A DNA stretch of 64,000 nt from the NCBI GenBank assembly GCA_020086605.1, contig JACBWW010000028.1:11034164-11098163 (forward strand). The letters are read 5' to 3'. A model generated the notes under the pieces. The model had not been told where the DNA came from and did no database searches. It worked only from the letters and a program-made list of their open reading frames with translations. The translations under genes were made by a program, and so were the position numbers. This stretch comes from Lanius collurio (lineage: Eukaryota; Chordata; Aves; Passeriformes; Laniidae). This document shows positions 39,815 to 50,289 of this stretch, piece by piece (within the stretch, counting starts at the first letter, position 1; the number at the start of each line of letters is the position of its first letter).

Positions 39815-39852
39815 ACTAATTAGGGTGAGCACTGACCCTCACCCTAATTAGT
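39815..39852. repeat. Perfect 15-bp inverted repeat with 8-nt loop
   Basis: The arm actaattagggtgag (39815-39829) is the exact reverse complement of ctcaccctaattagt (39838-39852), with the loop cactgacc between. The left arm is also preceded by gcactgac, echoing gcactgacc at the loop. This is the strongest hairpin I noticed in the window. It could be a foldback DNA element, a structured RNA or a homeodomain-type TAATTA pair. Confidence 0.97.
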
Positions 39853-40436
39853 AACGACTTTAAATCAGAAAAGCTACATAAAACAAGGGGTCTGCATCCT
39901 GAATTACAGGGCATGGCTCTGGAGAGAAATCACAACGAACCCAAACCTCTCAAAGTGGTCAGAAGAGGAGGAGAAGAACAAATGGTTTCATGCTATCTAA
40001 GACTGTATCACAAGTCTATTAGGGAATTTATTCTTAGGGCATATATTCTCCATGATACTTTTTTTTAGACCAGCAACAATCTCCTTGGAATTAGTCACTT
40101 GGCAATATGAAGAACAGGAATGTGGCCTCCAGCTTGTTTTACTGTTATATTTCCAAAGGAAAAAGAAAGTGAATGAAATTTAAAATAAATATGTAGTTGA
40201 TTACATAGGATGTTCATCCAGCACCAGATGCTTTTCCCATGCAAGGCATGGTAGGAACTACAAAAAGAAGGAAAAGAAGGGAAAAGGCTTTTACAGTTAC
40301 ACCAAAAACAGGAAGAATTACCTTGTAATGCAGCTAATTCACAATGATGGTAAGGTTAATTTATTGCTTATTCGGTGTCTATTTTACATTCTGCATAGTG
40401 GTCCTGCTGACCTTTGTGCTGCAAGCTGTAAAAAAG
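39853..40436. other. AT-rich non-coding spacer
   Basis: No supported gene or recognised repeat. Confidence 0.5.
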
Positions 40437-40527
40437 TACAAACAACAACAAAAACACAAAAAACCCTAAAACCTCATAAAAAAAAGAAAAAACAACAACA
40501 GCAGCAAAAAAAAAAAAAAAAAAAAAA
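40437..40527. repeat. A-rich low-complexity tract ending in A22
   Basis: A/C-rich sequence with CAA and AAAC units ends in an uninterrupted run of 22 A residues at 40506-40527. The run also makes the poly-lysine end of the small open frame at 40328-40540, which is not a gene. Confidence 0.95.
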
Positions 40528-43254
40528 GGCCATACAGTAGAGAAAAAGAGAAAAAGGTGTTACACTGGTTGTTTGAAAAGGAGCAATATCCCTGAGGATG
40601 AAGCACAGTAATGTGTATTGTGCCTGCTAGAAGTGTCTTCTGACATATTCAGAAGAAAGATGATAAATCAAAAAATCACTTTTCAAATACACATTCTGTC
40701 TATCATACCTGATTTTAAGTTCAGTAGTACGGAAAACTGAAATAACTTAAAAACAAAAGATAAGAAAATTACAGAGGTGCCTGCTGTGTCCCTGCAACAA
40801 AAACATCTTGAAAGCAAATCTTAGAGTTGAATTGGTTCTCAAAACAATGAAATATATCCACTAGTCCTACAACAAAAAACAGAAGTGTTACAAAGTGAAC
40901 ACTTAAGCTTCCTTCTTAAACAACTGAACGATTTGACAGATACATCACATCATTCATGTTTGCTTAAGCTACTTGGAGTGAAAGCTAAAATTAGCTTTAA
41001 TTTCAGACTTTCCCTGGAATCTCTAGTTGAAATAAATACACGCTCCTTGTATCTAGTTAAAAATAGATGCTGCTTTGAACATGTTCATTAAAGCTAATCA
41101 TTTGCATACGTGTTTAATCTCTATTTATCATGGAAATTTCAGGAATATATATATATACACACATATATATCCCTTTTTAGAACCCTTTTTTTCCATTAAG
41201 AAATTATAAAACTTTAAACTTCATTTTCTTCAACTGTTACTGCGGGTCTCCAAGATTAACCAAAATATCTATACCCCTCTAAAAATTCTTGCTAAGTGTT
41301 GAGAGGAACACTTAGCACTTGAAACTTGAAGAACACTTAGAGCGTGAAGAAGGCAGACGCATACAGACAATATGAAAGCCAAAATAAATAACTTCACAAT
41401 TTCTATAAACTATGTGAATGGGATTTTTTTTCCCCATTTGCACATACTTTCCTACTATGACATCACAGTACACATCTTGAATTAGGGATACAAAAATACT
41501 CAGGGACTTCTAAATTTGAACATTTCCTTATGCTCAATTAAAGAAGTTTATGTTTATAGGTCTGAAACATGGGGTTTGGACTTGACTTGGCATTCCTTTT
41601 TCAATAAAAAATCAGGAGTTGTTTTAGAATTTGATCCAATTTCACTAGGGTTTAGAAGAAGGAGAAGAGAAATTTAGGATAGAGGGCTTTGACTTCAACC
41701 TATGTCTTTCCTCTTTCTGCATCTTACTCTATGCTACATCATCCCCAGGGATTGCAGATTTATAAACCCAAGTGCTAATTTATATTATTCTTTTCTGCAT
41801 GCTTGGCTGTGCCTATCAGCCTATTAAGAAATTAATAGGGTCTCAGTATTTGTCATTGCTAATTTTAAGCAGGAAGAAGGACATGACAAGCCATAACATT
41901 GATGCATTTGTAAATATGTTGTCTTTCTTATTATTTAGCCTACTTAGCTACTTGAAAATACTACTTTATTAAATACAAGTTTTGAGAGATTATTTCAGGT
42001 TTTTAAAAATTTTATCTGAATTCCTTTGAAATGCCAGACTTTTTCTACTAATTGAAAAAATACTTTACATGAGGATTCCTGTAGAGAGATCACCAATCAA
42101 AGTTAATGTACAGTTGGTACATGCTATCGACAGCTTGTCAACCTCAAATACCACTGAAAATTAGCTATCTGAACTCAGCAGAAGTGGTAAGTGGTTTTTC
42201 AGTACCAGCAGTTCTCAACCTGGGTGTAGAACAGGTGCTAACAGTTCAATCATGTTTTTGTGGCAAAATATCTGTGATAATTGAGAAATGGGATGCAAGC
42301 AAGGGAGTATATTTTTCTCCCCAGCATATCTGGGTGACACCTACTAATGCTAATATAGATGTGTCTGTGCAATGATGACTCTATATTCCCCTCAGACTGC
42401 AAAAGGATGGTTTTACTCTGTGTCAATGTGTACAAGGAAGCACAAAAAAATAGTAGTGGTGATTTAATGCACCATGTTCCAGTCTCGATATGGAAACCTG
42501 TAATCCTGATGGGTCCTACAGCATTTTAGCTTTTGGGAGGGCATTGGATGGGGGATTTTTTGATGTGTGGGAGTAATAGCTCTTTTAACATTTAGATGTC
42601 AAGTTTCCCATTCTGGTATTTTATTAATGGGCTGCAACATCCTATGGGCTGCCTGAGGTCTTATCTACACAAATTTTAAAAAATCCCCTTTTCTTTCGAG
42701 GAATGAAGTGAAATGGCAGCCTTTCAAGCAATAAATCAGGAAGTGTCTCCCTTACAGTGAATGTGACCAAAAGAGAAGCAAAGGGGAGGGTGGGGGGAAG
42801 AAGTGGGGAGAGTGCATGCATGTGCAAAAGCTGTTGTCACCACTTGCTCTTTAAAATAAGTGACAACCATCTTATGGGACACTCTTTTATCTCTATTCCT
42901 TGCCACATTACTGTACCTCACTCTTCTTTGAGACTGGAAGAAATTACTTACCCAAGGGGTGCAGATAAGCATCACCCCTTAGCACACCAAGCCACTCATT
43001 TTGCAAATGTTTATGTACATAAGACTCCAGATAACAAGCTGAAGAAGGAAAAAGGAGACATAGACAGAAGAGGATAGGGGTTCAGAATGTCAAGAGGGGA
43101 GGAAGTGTGTTTCTTAAAGTTGTTATCTAAAGAAAGACAATATCCCAGACCTAGAAATTCTCTGTGACTTAAGCATTCAGGCTCAGATATTCAAAGAAAC
43201 CTTGGCATAATCTGGCACTCAAGTACTACCAAGTCTTACCTGCACGTAAGATAT
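40528..43254. other. AT-rich non-coding spacer
   Basis: No supported gene. It contains an AT/AC-alternating stretch at about 41145-41170 and a 10-bp hairpin at 41291-41316. Confidence 0.5.
41291..41316. repeat. 10-bp perfect hairpin with nearby repeated arm
   Basis: gctaagtgtt and aacacttagc are perfect reverse complements around the loop gagagg. The right-arm core gaacacttag recurs at 41331-41340, so three related motifs sit within 50 bp. Confidence 0.9.
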
Positions 43255-43381
43255 TTGATTCTCTGCATATCTGCTAAAATAAGCCTAGAGTCTGTTGTAG
43301 TGCAGGGAATCTTTACAACAACATATAAGGCAGCGATGGAGTTGGAAGGACAGATGATGCAGTATTTTTGTAGATGTTCAG
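43255..43381. repeat. Unclassified interspersed repeat, copy 1
   Basis: The 87 bp at 43295-43381 align with 63744-63830 at roughly 80-85% identity by hand, in the same orientation and with only single-base gaps. Weaker similarity may extend left to about 43255. Read on the minus strand, both copies keep a similar frame (EHLQKYCIICPSNSI here, EHLKKYCFIFPSKSI in the other). I do not recognise the family. It is not CR1 and not one of the LTRs listed here. Confidence 0.8.
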
Positions 43382-44010
43382 AGATGATTTTTTTCTCCAG
43401 CTGCCTGGTTGGAGTTCCCAAGCAGGCTCCCTCTCCTCCTCTCCGCACCAGCCCCCAGGCACCCAAACCACCCAGTCAGGAACAGGTATGGGGCACAGTT
43501 AGAGCTGATGAATTTACAGCTGCTGGACAGCAAAGCATTCAGGGGCACGCCCAAGCCCAACCAGACAGTGCTGATAATTTATATTTCAAAAGTTTACAGT
43601 ATCTTTTTGTTAATTTCTATTTTTTATACCTTAGCATGGAAAAGAAAATGAGATAGATTTTATTATACAGATGAACTGTAATTGTGTAAGTTGCATGTTG
43701 TCTTCTGCTGACAAGAGTTCAACCATTCATAGTCCATGTGGAATTCAAACAGGACTTTTGCCTGACAGTGAGCAGCCAACACTGGGCGAAGGATGAGTCT
43801 TGTATGAGATGCTGCAAGAAGGTCTCCCACATTCCATGACTTTGGTAAGCCTGTCCCTAGATTCCTTCTCCACTGGGGAGTTTAGTCCATGAGTGGTCCA
43901 GCTGGATCTCTGAATTAACCTTAAATCCAGACCTAAAGCTAGCCCCAAGCTGTACATCAAACCGCATACTTGATTTTTTCAACTTATAAATGATAAGCAA
44001 AAGTAAGTCA
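43382..44010. other. Non-coding spacer, partly C-rich
   Basis: Pyrimidine- and C-rich at 43420-43475 and otherwise unremarkable. Open frames of up to 133 codons overlap in several phases on both strands and show no domain. Confidence 0.4.
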
Positions 44011-44595
44011 CAGAACCACAGAATCACACAGTTCACAAGGTTGGAAAAGACCTTGGAGATAATTGAGTCCAACCTGTGGCTGAACACTACCTTATCAACC
44101 AGGCCATGGCACTGAATGCCATGTCCAGTGTTATTTTAAACACCTCCAGGGATGGTGCCTCCACCATTTCCCTGGGCAGCCTATTTCAATATCCAATCAT
44201 TCTTTCTGTAAATAATTTTTTCCTAGTGTCTTCCTTAAACTCCCCCTGGTGTAGTTTAAGACTGTGTCCTCCCATCTTGTCACAGGTTGCCTGAGAGAAG
44301 AGGCTGACCCGCATCTGGCTACAACCTCCAACCTCCTTTCAGGCAGCTGTAGAGAGAGATAAGGCCTCCTCTGAGCCTTCTCTTCTCCAGGCTAAACAAC
44401 CCCAAATTCTTCAGTCACTCTTCACAGAGCTTGTGTTCTGAACCCCTTACCAGCCTTGTTGCCCTTCTCTGGACATATTTGAGCATCTCAGCATCCTTCC
44501 TAAATTGAGGGGCCCAGAACTGGACACAGTACTCAAGGTGCAGTCTAATCAGTGCCGAGTACAGGGGAAAAAGTCTTGTGAAAGGGGAGAAATTA
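44011..44595 (-). mobile_element. CR1 LINE, 5'-truncated 3' end
   Basis: The left edge, cagaaccacagaatcacaca followed by ggttggaaaagaccttgg, is the reverse complement of a CR1 3' end. At the right, minus-strand translation of 44415-44600 gives the ORF2 C-terminal hallmark [17 protein letters not shown] and [11 protein letters not shown], well conserved. The intervening 3' region includes the usual block giving cacctccagggatggtgcctccac on the plus strand. About 585 bp long and truncated just upstream of the RT thumb. Confidence 0.95.
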
Positions 44596-46223
44596 CCCAT
44601 GTATGCCTTAGAAACAGAAAAAAATGTTTCTGGAATTTGACTGCATTTGACTCCCTTTCCTTTTTTTAAACCAAAAATAGAATGAATATTCTGAATTCAG
44701 AATGTCCCACTTGCTAGTACTTTTTTGCAGTAAAAAGTGAAAAATTTGTTTTTTATTTCACTGCAGCCAGGGTTTTGTACTCTTAATTCTGGTAGCCCCT
44801 GGCTAAAGGCACTTAAGTGTTCTGCTTGGTATTAGCCAATTTTTAAGAAGAAGTAATATATTCTTGGCCCAAGGACCAAGCTGCTGCCAGTAGCAGCAGT
44901 AACTTTATATAAAGTCCCCCAAAACTGATTCAGCTGCAAGTGTAACGCAGTCAACAGCACTGACCTGTGAAAGACAAAGTCACTGTAACAGACAACTGCA
45001 AACCAAAGGAACATAATAAAGATGTGAGTACAATGAAATTTGAATCAAAAGCATTAAGGGATGGAAGACAGAAGAAAAGAAAGATTATATCTCATCTTTG
45101 TGGCACAAGTTTTATTAATACAAAGAAAGAACTTATGACAAATCATCCCTTACCTATTTTCCTTGTACACAATGGATGCTTAATATATTTGGTCCCTGAT
45201 CCACTGCAGTAATGAAGCAGTACAAGAATATACAGTCCTGACAGTAAATTCACTGGCTCGACTACATTGATTAGTCTCCAAATGTAAGAAATGTGTGCTA
45301 TTAAAAAAATTTAAAGTCTATATTTACATTCCACAAAGTTTAAACATATGATAAGAAACAATACATACATTTTAACTTCTGTTCTTTGCTCTGCTATTGG
45401 TTTGCAGTGGCATTTTGGTCATATCTTCAATATATTTTTATCTTTTTTTGCCCATAGTTGAAATAGGTTTGTGTAAGATACACCAGGTTTTTTGAGTACT
45501 AGTTCTTTGAACTTTCTGGTCACTGGTTCAGTTCTGTTATTCCTTTCTCTCTATCTGATGCTATATGTGTGCAGCTGCAGCCAAGGAAGATGGTAGAGCC
45601 TCATCCCCACTCCCCATCTGTTTACTCTTCAGGAGGCAGCAGGGAACAAAATGCTGCCTCCAAAAAGGTGAGGGAACCATAGGAGAAGAATTTTACAGGA
45701 AGAGTTATGTTGGTTCTAAGATGTAAATGAGATTCTAAAATCTTTTTTCTATGCTTAACCCAGAAAGCAGGAAAGGGCAAGAAACAGTCCTTTTCTAGTT
45801 CTGCAGTTATTAGTGAGGAATGTGTGTTCTTATTTCACATGTGCCAGTTCATGGGACACAAAATGGTGTTCAGCCTGCTCCTTATGAAAAGGAGGTTCAA
45901 TGTTATTGAAGAACAGTGAGTTAAAAAGGTGACTTAAATTGTGCTAATATAAAAAGTGTCTTGTCATTAATAGAATAATACCTTCCATAGGTCCATCTGC
46001 AAGGTGTACATCTCTCTCTGGACATCTTTATTCTAGGGGTGGTGCAGCTTACTATTAACTGTGTCCATGAGGAATGGCAACATTTGCTTTCAGATTTTTC
46101 ATTTATAAAGATCTCCTCTGACTGTAGACTATCTCTCAAAATTACATGCAAAATATCTGAGATACTATGTAACCTCGGGTGTGGTCAAATGGGGAAAAAC
46201 CATAGCTGTGTTATATTCCCTTT
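44596..46223. other. AT-rich non-coding spacer
   Basis: No supported gene or recognised repeat. Confidence 0.5.
46219..46223. repeat. Target-site duplication, left copy (ccttt)
   Basis: ccttt directly precedes the LTR terminal TG at 46224 and matches the five bases after the LTR's final CA (46804-46808). Confidence 0.85.
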
Positions 46224-46803
46224 TGTCTCAGTTTGAAAGACAGGTGTCTGCTAAGGAAGGCAGGAGCCTCCCTTGGAATGGAAGATACAACCTTCCTTCC
46301 CTCCAAATTATTCTAATTTTGAAATCAAGGGGCTTTCAGGCAGGAAAAAAAAACCCCAAACTGATTTAAACTGACAGAGTCAGATAAGAGCTGACCCTGT
46401 TAGTCAGGGTAGCAGTAGCAGTCTGACAAACGTGGTGGCTGCAGTCCTCCTGAAATGAACAGATGTGGTTCTGTTGAAGTGGTGATCCTGTGTAGAAAGA
46501 TCTGGTCTTCCTCAGAAGGTCCAGTGGTGGGTATGTAGCTCTTGTCCTCAGGAAAATCCAATGGGAAAGGCTGCTTGTGGTCTTCAAAATCACAGTTATA
46601 TCCAGGATGGAATGCTTGGTTTCTTTGTCTGGGTGAAGCATCTCACAATGGAATGAGGAGTCATGAGCTAAGGCACTGATGGGCCATTAACAGGCAGACT
46701 TGAGGGAGGAGGCAGGGAGACTGCCCCACCTGGTTTTAACAGCTCATGAAGATGGTGATAGAATACATGCTTGTGGGCATACCTTACATTGTAACCTAGG
46801 ACA
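46224..46803 (-). mobile_element. Solo ERV LTR with perfect 5-bp target duplication
   Basis: A 580-bp element with TG...CA ends (tgtctcagtttgaaag at the left, gtaacctaggaca at the right) matches, from memory, a common songbird LTR. Promoter and transcript orientation put it on the minus strand: a TATA-like gatataac lies at 46595-46602 read on minus, about 200 bp from its 5' end. An intact AATAAA is not visible; the place where it is expected (about 46339-46375) is occupied by an A-rich stretch, suggesting a deletion. The flanks ccttt/ccttt are an exact 5-bp duplication, as expected for ERVL-type integration. It is therefore a clean insertion that later recombined to a solo LTR. The minus-strand open frame at 46366-46641 is LTR sequence, not a gene. 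Confidence 0.92.
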
Positions 46804-46808
46804 CCTTT
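46804..46808. repeat. Target-site duplication, right copy (ccttt)
   Basis: Exact match to 46219-46223; it immediately follows the LTR's terminal CA. Confidence 0.85.
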
Positions 46809-48654
46809 CTTCTTCAGATGCTCTATTGTTGCATGGTTTTAGACATAGTAAAAACGCTTTCTGCTGCCACATTAAGCAGAGTCCTGTGATGTGAAAGAAA
46901 AAGGGAGTGGGGGAGGGGAGGGAATGGTTTGCATAACATTTTGTTCAGGGGCAAGCATGTGGCTCCCAATATACTCTGGAGACACAGTCTTTCAATTTGT
47001 ACCACGCAAAGTCCATTCACAGGCTCATTATTCAGAAGGGAATGAGCTCCCCATACCCAAGATGTGAGGCAAGGGATGTCATTCCTGGAAGTAGCATTGC
47101 CTGGGACACAAAATCAGAAAGAAGAAATTCTAGCAACTTCTCATCACTGATGCTTGCATTAAAAGAAGCTGTGAAAGAGAGGGAGAAGGTGAGGAATAGG
47201 GGTAGGGGAAGGGTGAGAGGAGAAAAGGGAGAGGAGAACATGCTCTTAACATAGCTTTTGAGTGCTGCTCCTGCACCTGCATTAACATCTAAGACTTGAA
47301 ACTGACATATGCATAGAAATAATTAGAGGACAAGCAATATCCCAGCTCTGTAGAGCACCAGCTTTACTCTGATGTTGCTTGGTTTGCACTCTTTGTGTTA
47401 CTGTATCTGCAGGATGTCCTGGAGAGGATCAGGGTGCCACTGAATGTAGTGGAATGCACAAATAAATCTTCTCCATACCACTCATCCAGAGATTGCCAGG
47501 AAAAAAAAACAAAAACAAAAAAACCTCTTTTCAGTTTCTAGTAGCTCTCCTCAAGTTAGAATGGATCCCAAAGCCCTGGCAGCAGCTGCAGAGACAGAGG
47601 ACAGAGATTGATGTGCAACTGCATGAACACTGCAGAAGGGCTTGGCTCTGTTTACTGCAATCAGTTAGGGCTCCTTCCTCTACTCCTTTAATTTGTTGCT
47701 TTCTCATTCTGAAAGAAAGGTAAAAAGCTAGTGTTCTTCCACTAAAAGATACACAGTATGGGAAGAGTTAAAATAAGAAAGCCTGAATGTTTAATCTGCC
47801 AGAAGCATACGAGAAGAGCAATCAAATCTGGGATAAGTAGCTCTGAATGAGGTATGCCTGATTGCTTTAGACCATGCTGTTTGTCAGTCTTTTAAAATTC
47901 AAGTCGTTACCAGATGCTGATCTGCTCTAATATTGTGATATTTTATCTGATTACACTTATGTGATTGTGCTATATCTGCTATTTGCCTTCCCATTTTTCC
48001 ATGTATATTAAATGCAGGTGGTTTTATTATTCAGAAAGCTAGAAAGTGTTGACTGCTCTGAATATAAATGGGGATATTATATCATTACCTTGCTCTGAAA
48101 GTACAGTCATTCAGTGCGTAAATCATAGGCAAGGTACCTAGTGGAGATACAATAAACCATAATGTCTTGAGAGAGAAAGCAATGAGAAAGGGATATGGAG
48201 ATAAAAATTTAAGGCATTGTTAAAGAAGGATAATCTTCATAATCATATTTAGTTCTTTCAAACCACCATTTGATAATATAACCTTTATATTTGAAACTTT
48301 TTTTCAAGTTCATTGAGTATCTCTTGGTGAAGTTATTGCCACATGGAACATTATCAGTAACAAGACTGAATAAAAAAACAGGATCACCAATGAAGCAGGC
48401 ACTTCAGCTGCTTTCAAAAAATGCAGCAAAGGCCCACACATTACTGCAAATGCTCTGTGGACCCTTCTAAAAACATGTCTTACTGTGGGTACAGGGTTTT
48501 GGAAAAATATTCAGGAATCACTTACAGCATATCTGAAAAGCAGATCAGAGTAACAGGGCAATCCAGGAATTCCCTTTTCTTGCAAGCAAAATCACTATGA
48601 TAAATTGAAAGTATGATAAATCTCACTGTGAGGATGCTTAGAAAAGTTACTGGA
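46809..48654. other. Non-coding spacer with a purine-rich tract
   Basis: No supported gene. The plus strand is almost entirely purine at about 47168-47237 (gaga, gggg, aaaa mixtures). Confidence 0.5.
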
Positions 48655-49183
48655 TCACACAAAGGTTGAGACTAGAGAGACCTCTGAAGAAGAGCTAGCC
48701 TAGCTCCCTTGCTGAGCTAGAGCAGGTTGGGGAAGACAGTGTGCAGCTGCATTTTGGATATCTTTTTGGATGGAGACTCCACAACCACTCCTGAGAAACC
48801 TGTCCCATTTCTCAAAATCCCACACGGGGAAAAAAAAGGGTTTTCTCATGCAAATGAATATTCCTGTCTTTCAGTTTTTGCTCATTACCTCTTGTCCTGT
48901 CACCAGGCACATCTAAGGAGAGTCTGCCTACATCTTCTTTACCTCCCTATGACATATTCATACATCTTGATAAGGTCACCCCCAGCCCTTCTTCAGGCTG
49001 AATAGTCCCAGCTTTCTCAGCCTGTCCCCTTGGAAGAGGTGCTCCAGCCCTCCGATAATCTTTGTGGTGCTCCTCTGGACCCGTTCCAGAGTGTCCATAC
49101 CTCTCTGGGGAGCCCAGCGCCAGGCACAGTACTCCAGGTGTGGTCATCTCTAGATGTTGTTCCTCTCCTTTGGCTGTTTTAGC
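48655..49183 (-). mobile_element. CR1 LINE, 5'-truncated, different subfamily
   Basis: The left edge, caaaggttgagactagagag, is the CR1 3' end of a subfamily different from the others here. It continues with typical blocks such as cacaaccactcctgagaaacc and ctcttgtcctgtcaccaggc, then aggctgaatagtcccagctttctcagcctg near 49000 and aggcacagtactccaggtgtgg near 49125. The minus-strand open frame at 48947-49252 runs through this element and into flanking sequence and is not a gene. The 5' end is truncated close to the neighbouring LTR. Confidence 0.92.
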
Positions 49184-49411
49184 GAAACCTCTTGTAACCC
49201 TGCTCAACCTCCAACAGCCGCGACAGAGTGTTGTGGTTTGACACTGGCCCAACGCCAGGCACCCAGGAGAGCCGCTCGCTCACCCTCCCCTGCCACAGCC
49301 GGGCAGAGGAGGCAAAAGGAAAAAAACATTAACAAATGCTTCATGAGCGAGATAAGGACCGGGAGAAACACTAAAAGGGCGAAACAGGCTCAACTTCAGC
49401 ATTGAAGTGCA

Positions 49412-49417
49412 TTTATT
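49412..49417 (-). promoter_or_regulatory. LTR polyadenylation signal AATAAA (minus)
   Basis: Reads tttatt on plus, AATAAA on minus, in the context gttagtaataaatgcac. It sits about 185 bp from the LTR's 3' end, as expected at the R/U5 boundary. Confidence 0.7.
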
Positions 49418-50106
49418 ACTAACAGAATCAGAGGAGGATAATGAGAAATAAAATAAGCCCCTAGAACACCTTCTCCCCCCAGCCCCTCCCTCCTTCCCAC
49501 CACAGCGCAGGGAGACAGGGCATGGGGCTTTGCTCCGTCCATCACCGAGATTCTCTTCGCTGCTCCGGGAGAGGAGCCTTCCCCTGTGAGGGCGTGGGTC
49601 CCTCCCACAGGACACGGTTCTCCTGAACTTCCCCGGCGTGGGCCCGCTCTTGGGAGCAGCAGCCACACCGCCCCTGCTGCAGCGTGAGCCCCTCCAGGGC
49701 ACACAGCCCTCCCCACACTGCTGCGCCAGGGCTCTCTCTTCCCTCGGGGTGCAGCCTCCAGTTCCGGCTGCTCCAGCCTGGAAGCTGCGCCCTCTCTCTC
49801 CCCCGGGTCTCCCACTGGAGCACGGCCTCCTCCAGGCCCCCACCCGCTCCGGCACGGGCACCTCCCCACGGGCTGCGGGTGGGTCTCCGCATCCCCCGTG
49901 GATCCCCGTGGGCTGCAGGGGCACGGCTGCTTCCCCATGGGCTGCACCGCGGCCTGCAGAGGAACCGCGGCTCCGGAGCTGGAGCACCTCCTGCCCCTCC
50001 TTCTGCACCGACCTGGGTGCCGCCAGGTTGTTTCCCTCACGTGTGCTCACCTCCTCCTCTTCTCTGGCTGGAATCCGAAATCTTGTGACTTTGTTTTGAT
50101 TTTCTG

Positions 50107-50116
50107 CTTAAATATG
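50107..50116 (-). promoter_or_regulatory. LTR TATA-like box (minus)
   Basis: On minus the sequence reads catatttaag, about 175 bp from the LTR 5' end, matching the promoter position of this family. It would drive leftward transcription through the GC-rich body. Confidence 0.55.
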
Positions 50117-50289
50117 CCATCACAGAGGTGTTACCAGCCTCTCTCACAGGCCCAGTTCTGGCCAGCAGCATGTCCACCTTCAGAGCCATCAGACCCTGGC
50201 TCTGCTGGACACGGTGGGAAGCTTCCAGCAGCTTCCTCACAGGAGCCGTCTTTGTGGCCCCCGTGCTACCTAAAAGCAGGCCAATAAAC

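Larger units (their letters stand above)
49229..50289 (-). mobile_element. GC-rich solo ERV LTR, about 1.06 kb
   Basis: The left end, tgttgtggtttgacactggc, and blocks such as gagcgagataaggaccggga, aggataatgagaaataaaat, and repeated ctgcag/cccgtgg-type units match, from memory, a long ERVL-like avian LTR. Orientation is minus: read on minus, a TATTTAAG promoter-like box lies at 50107-50116 and AATAAA at 49412-49417, so the transcribed part spans about 700 bp. The body at 49470-50040 is strikingly GC- and CpG-rich in an AT-rich neighbourhood. The right edge is uncertain (50283-50290), and I could not confirm a target duplication. Minus-strand frames of 256, 214 and 116 codons and plus-strand frames of 153 and 134 codons overlap here, as GC-rich DNA lacks stops. 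Confidence 0.85.

Noticed and set aside
40328..40540. Small frame ending in poly-lysine
   Set aside because: The tail is the translation of an A22 run.
48947..49252. 101-codon minus-strand frame
   Set aside because: Off-frame reading of a CR1 that runs past the element's edge.
49280..50050. 256-codon minus-strand open frame as a protein-coding gene
   Set aside because: It coincides with the GC-rich body of an ERV LTR. Overlapping long frames exist in other phases and on the other strand, which is typical of stop-poor GC-rich DNA, and no domain is visible.
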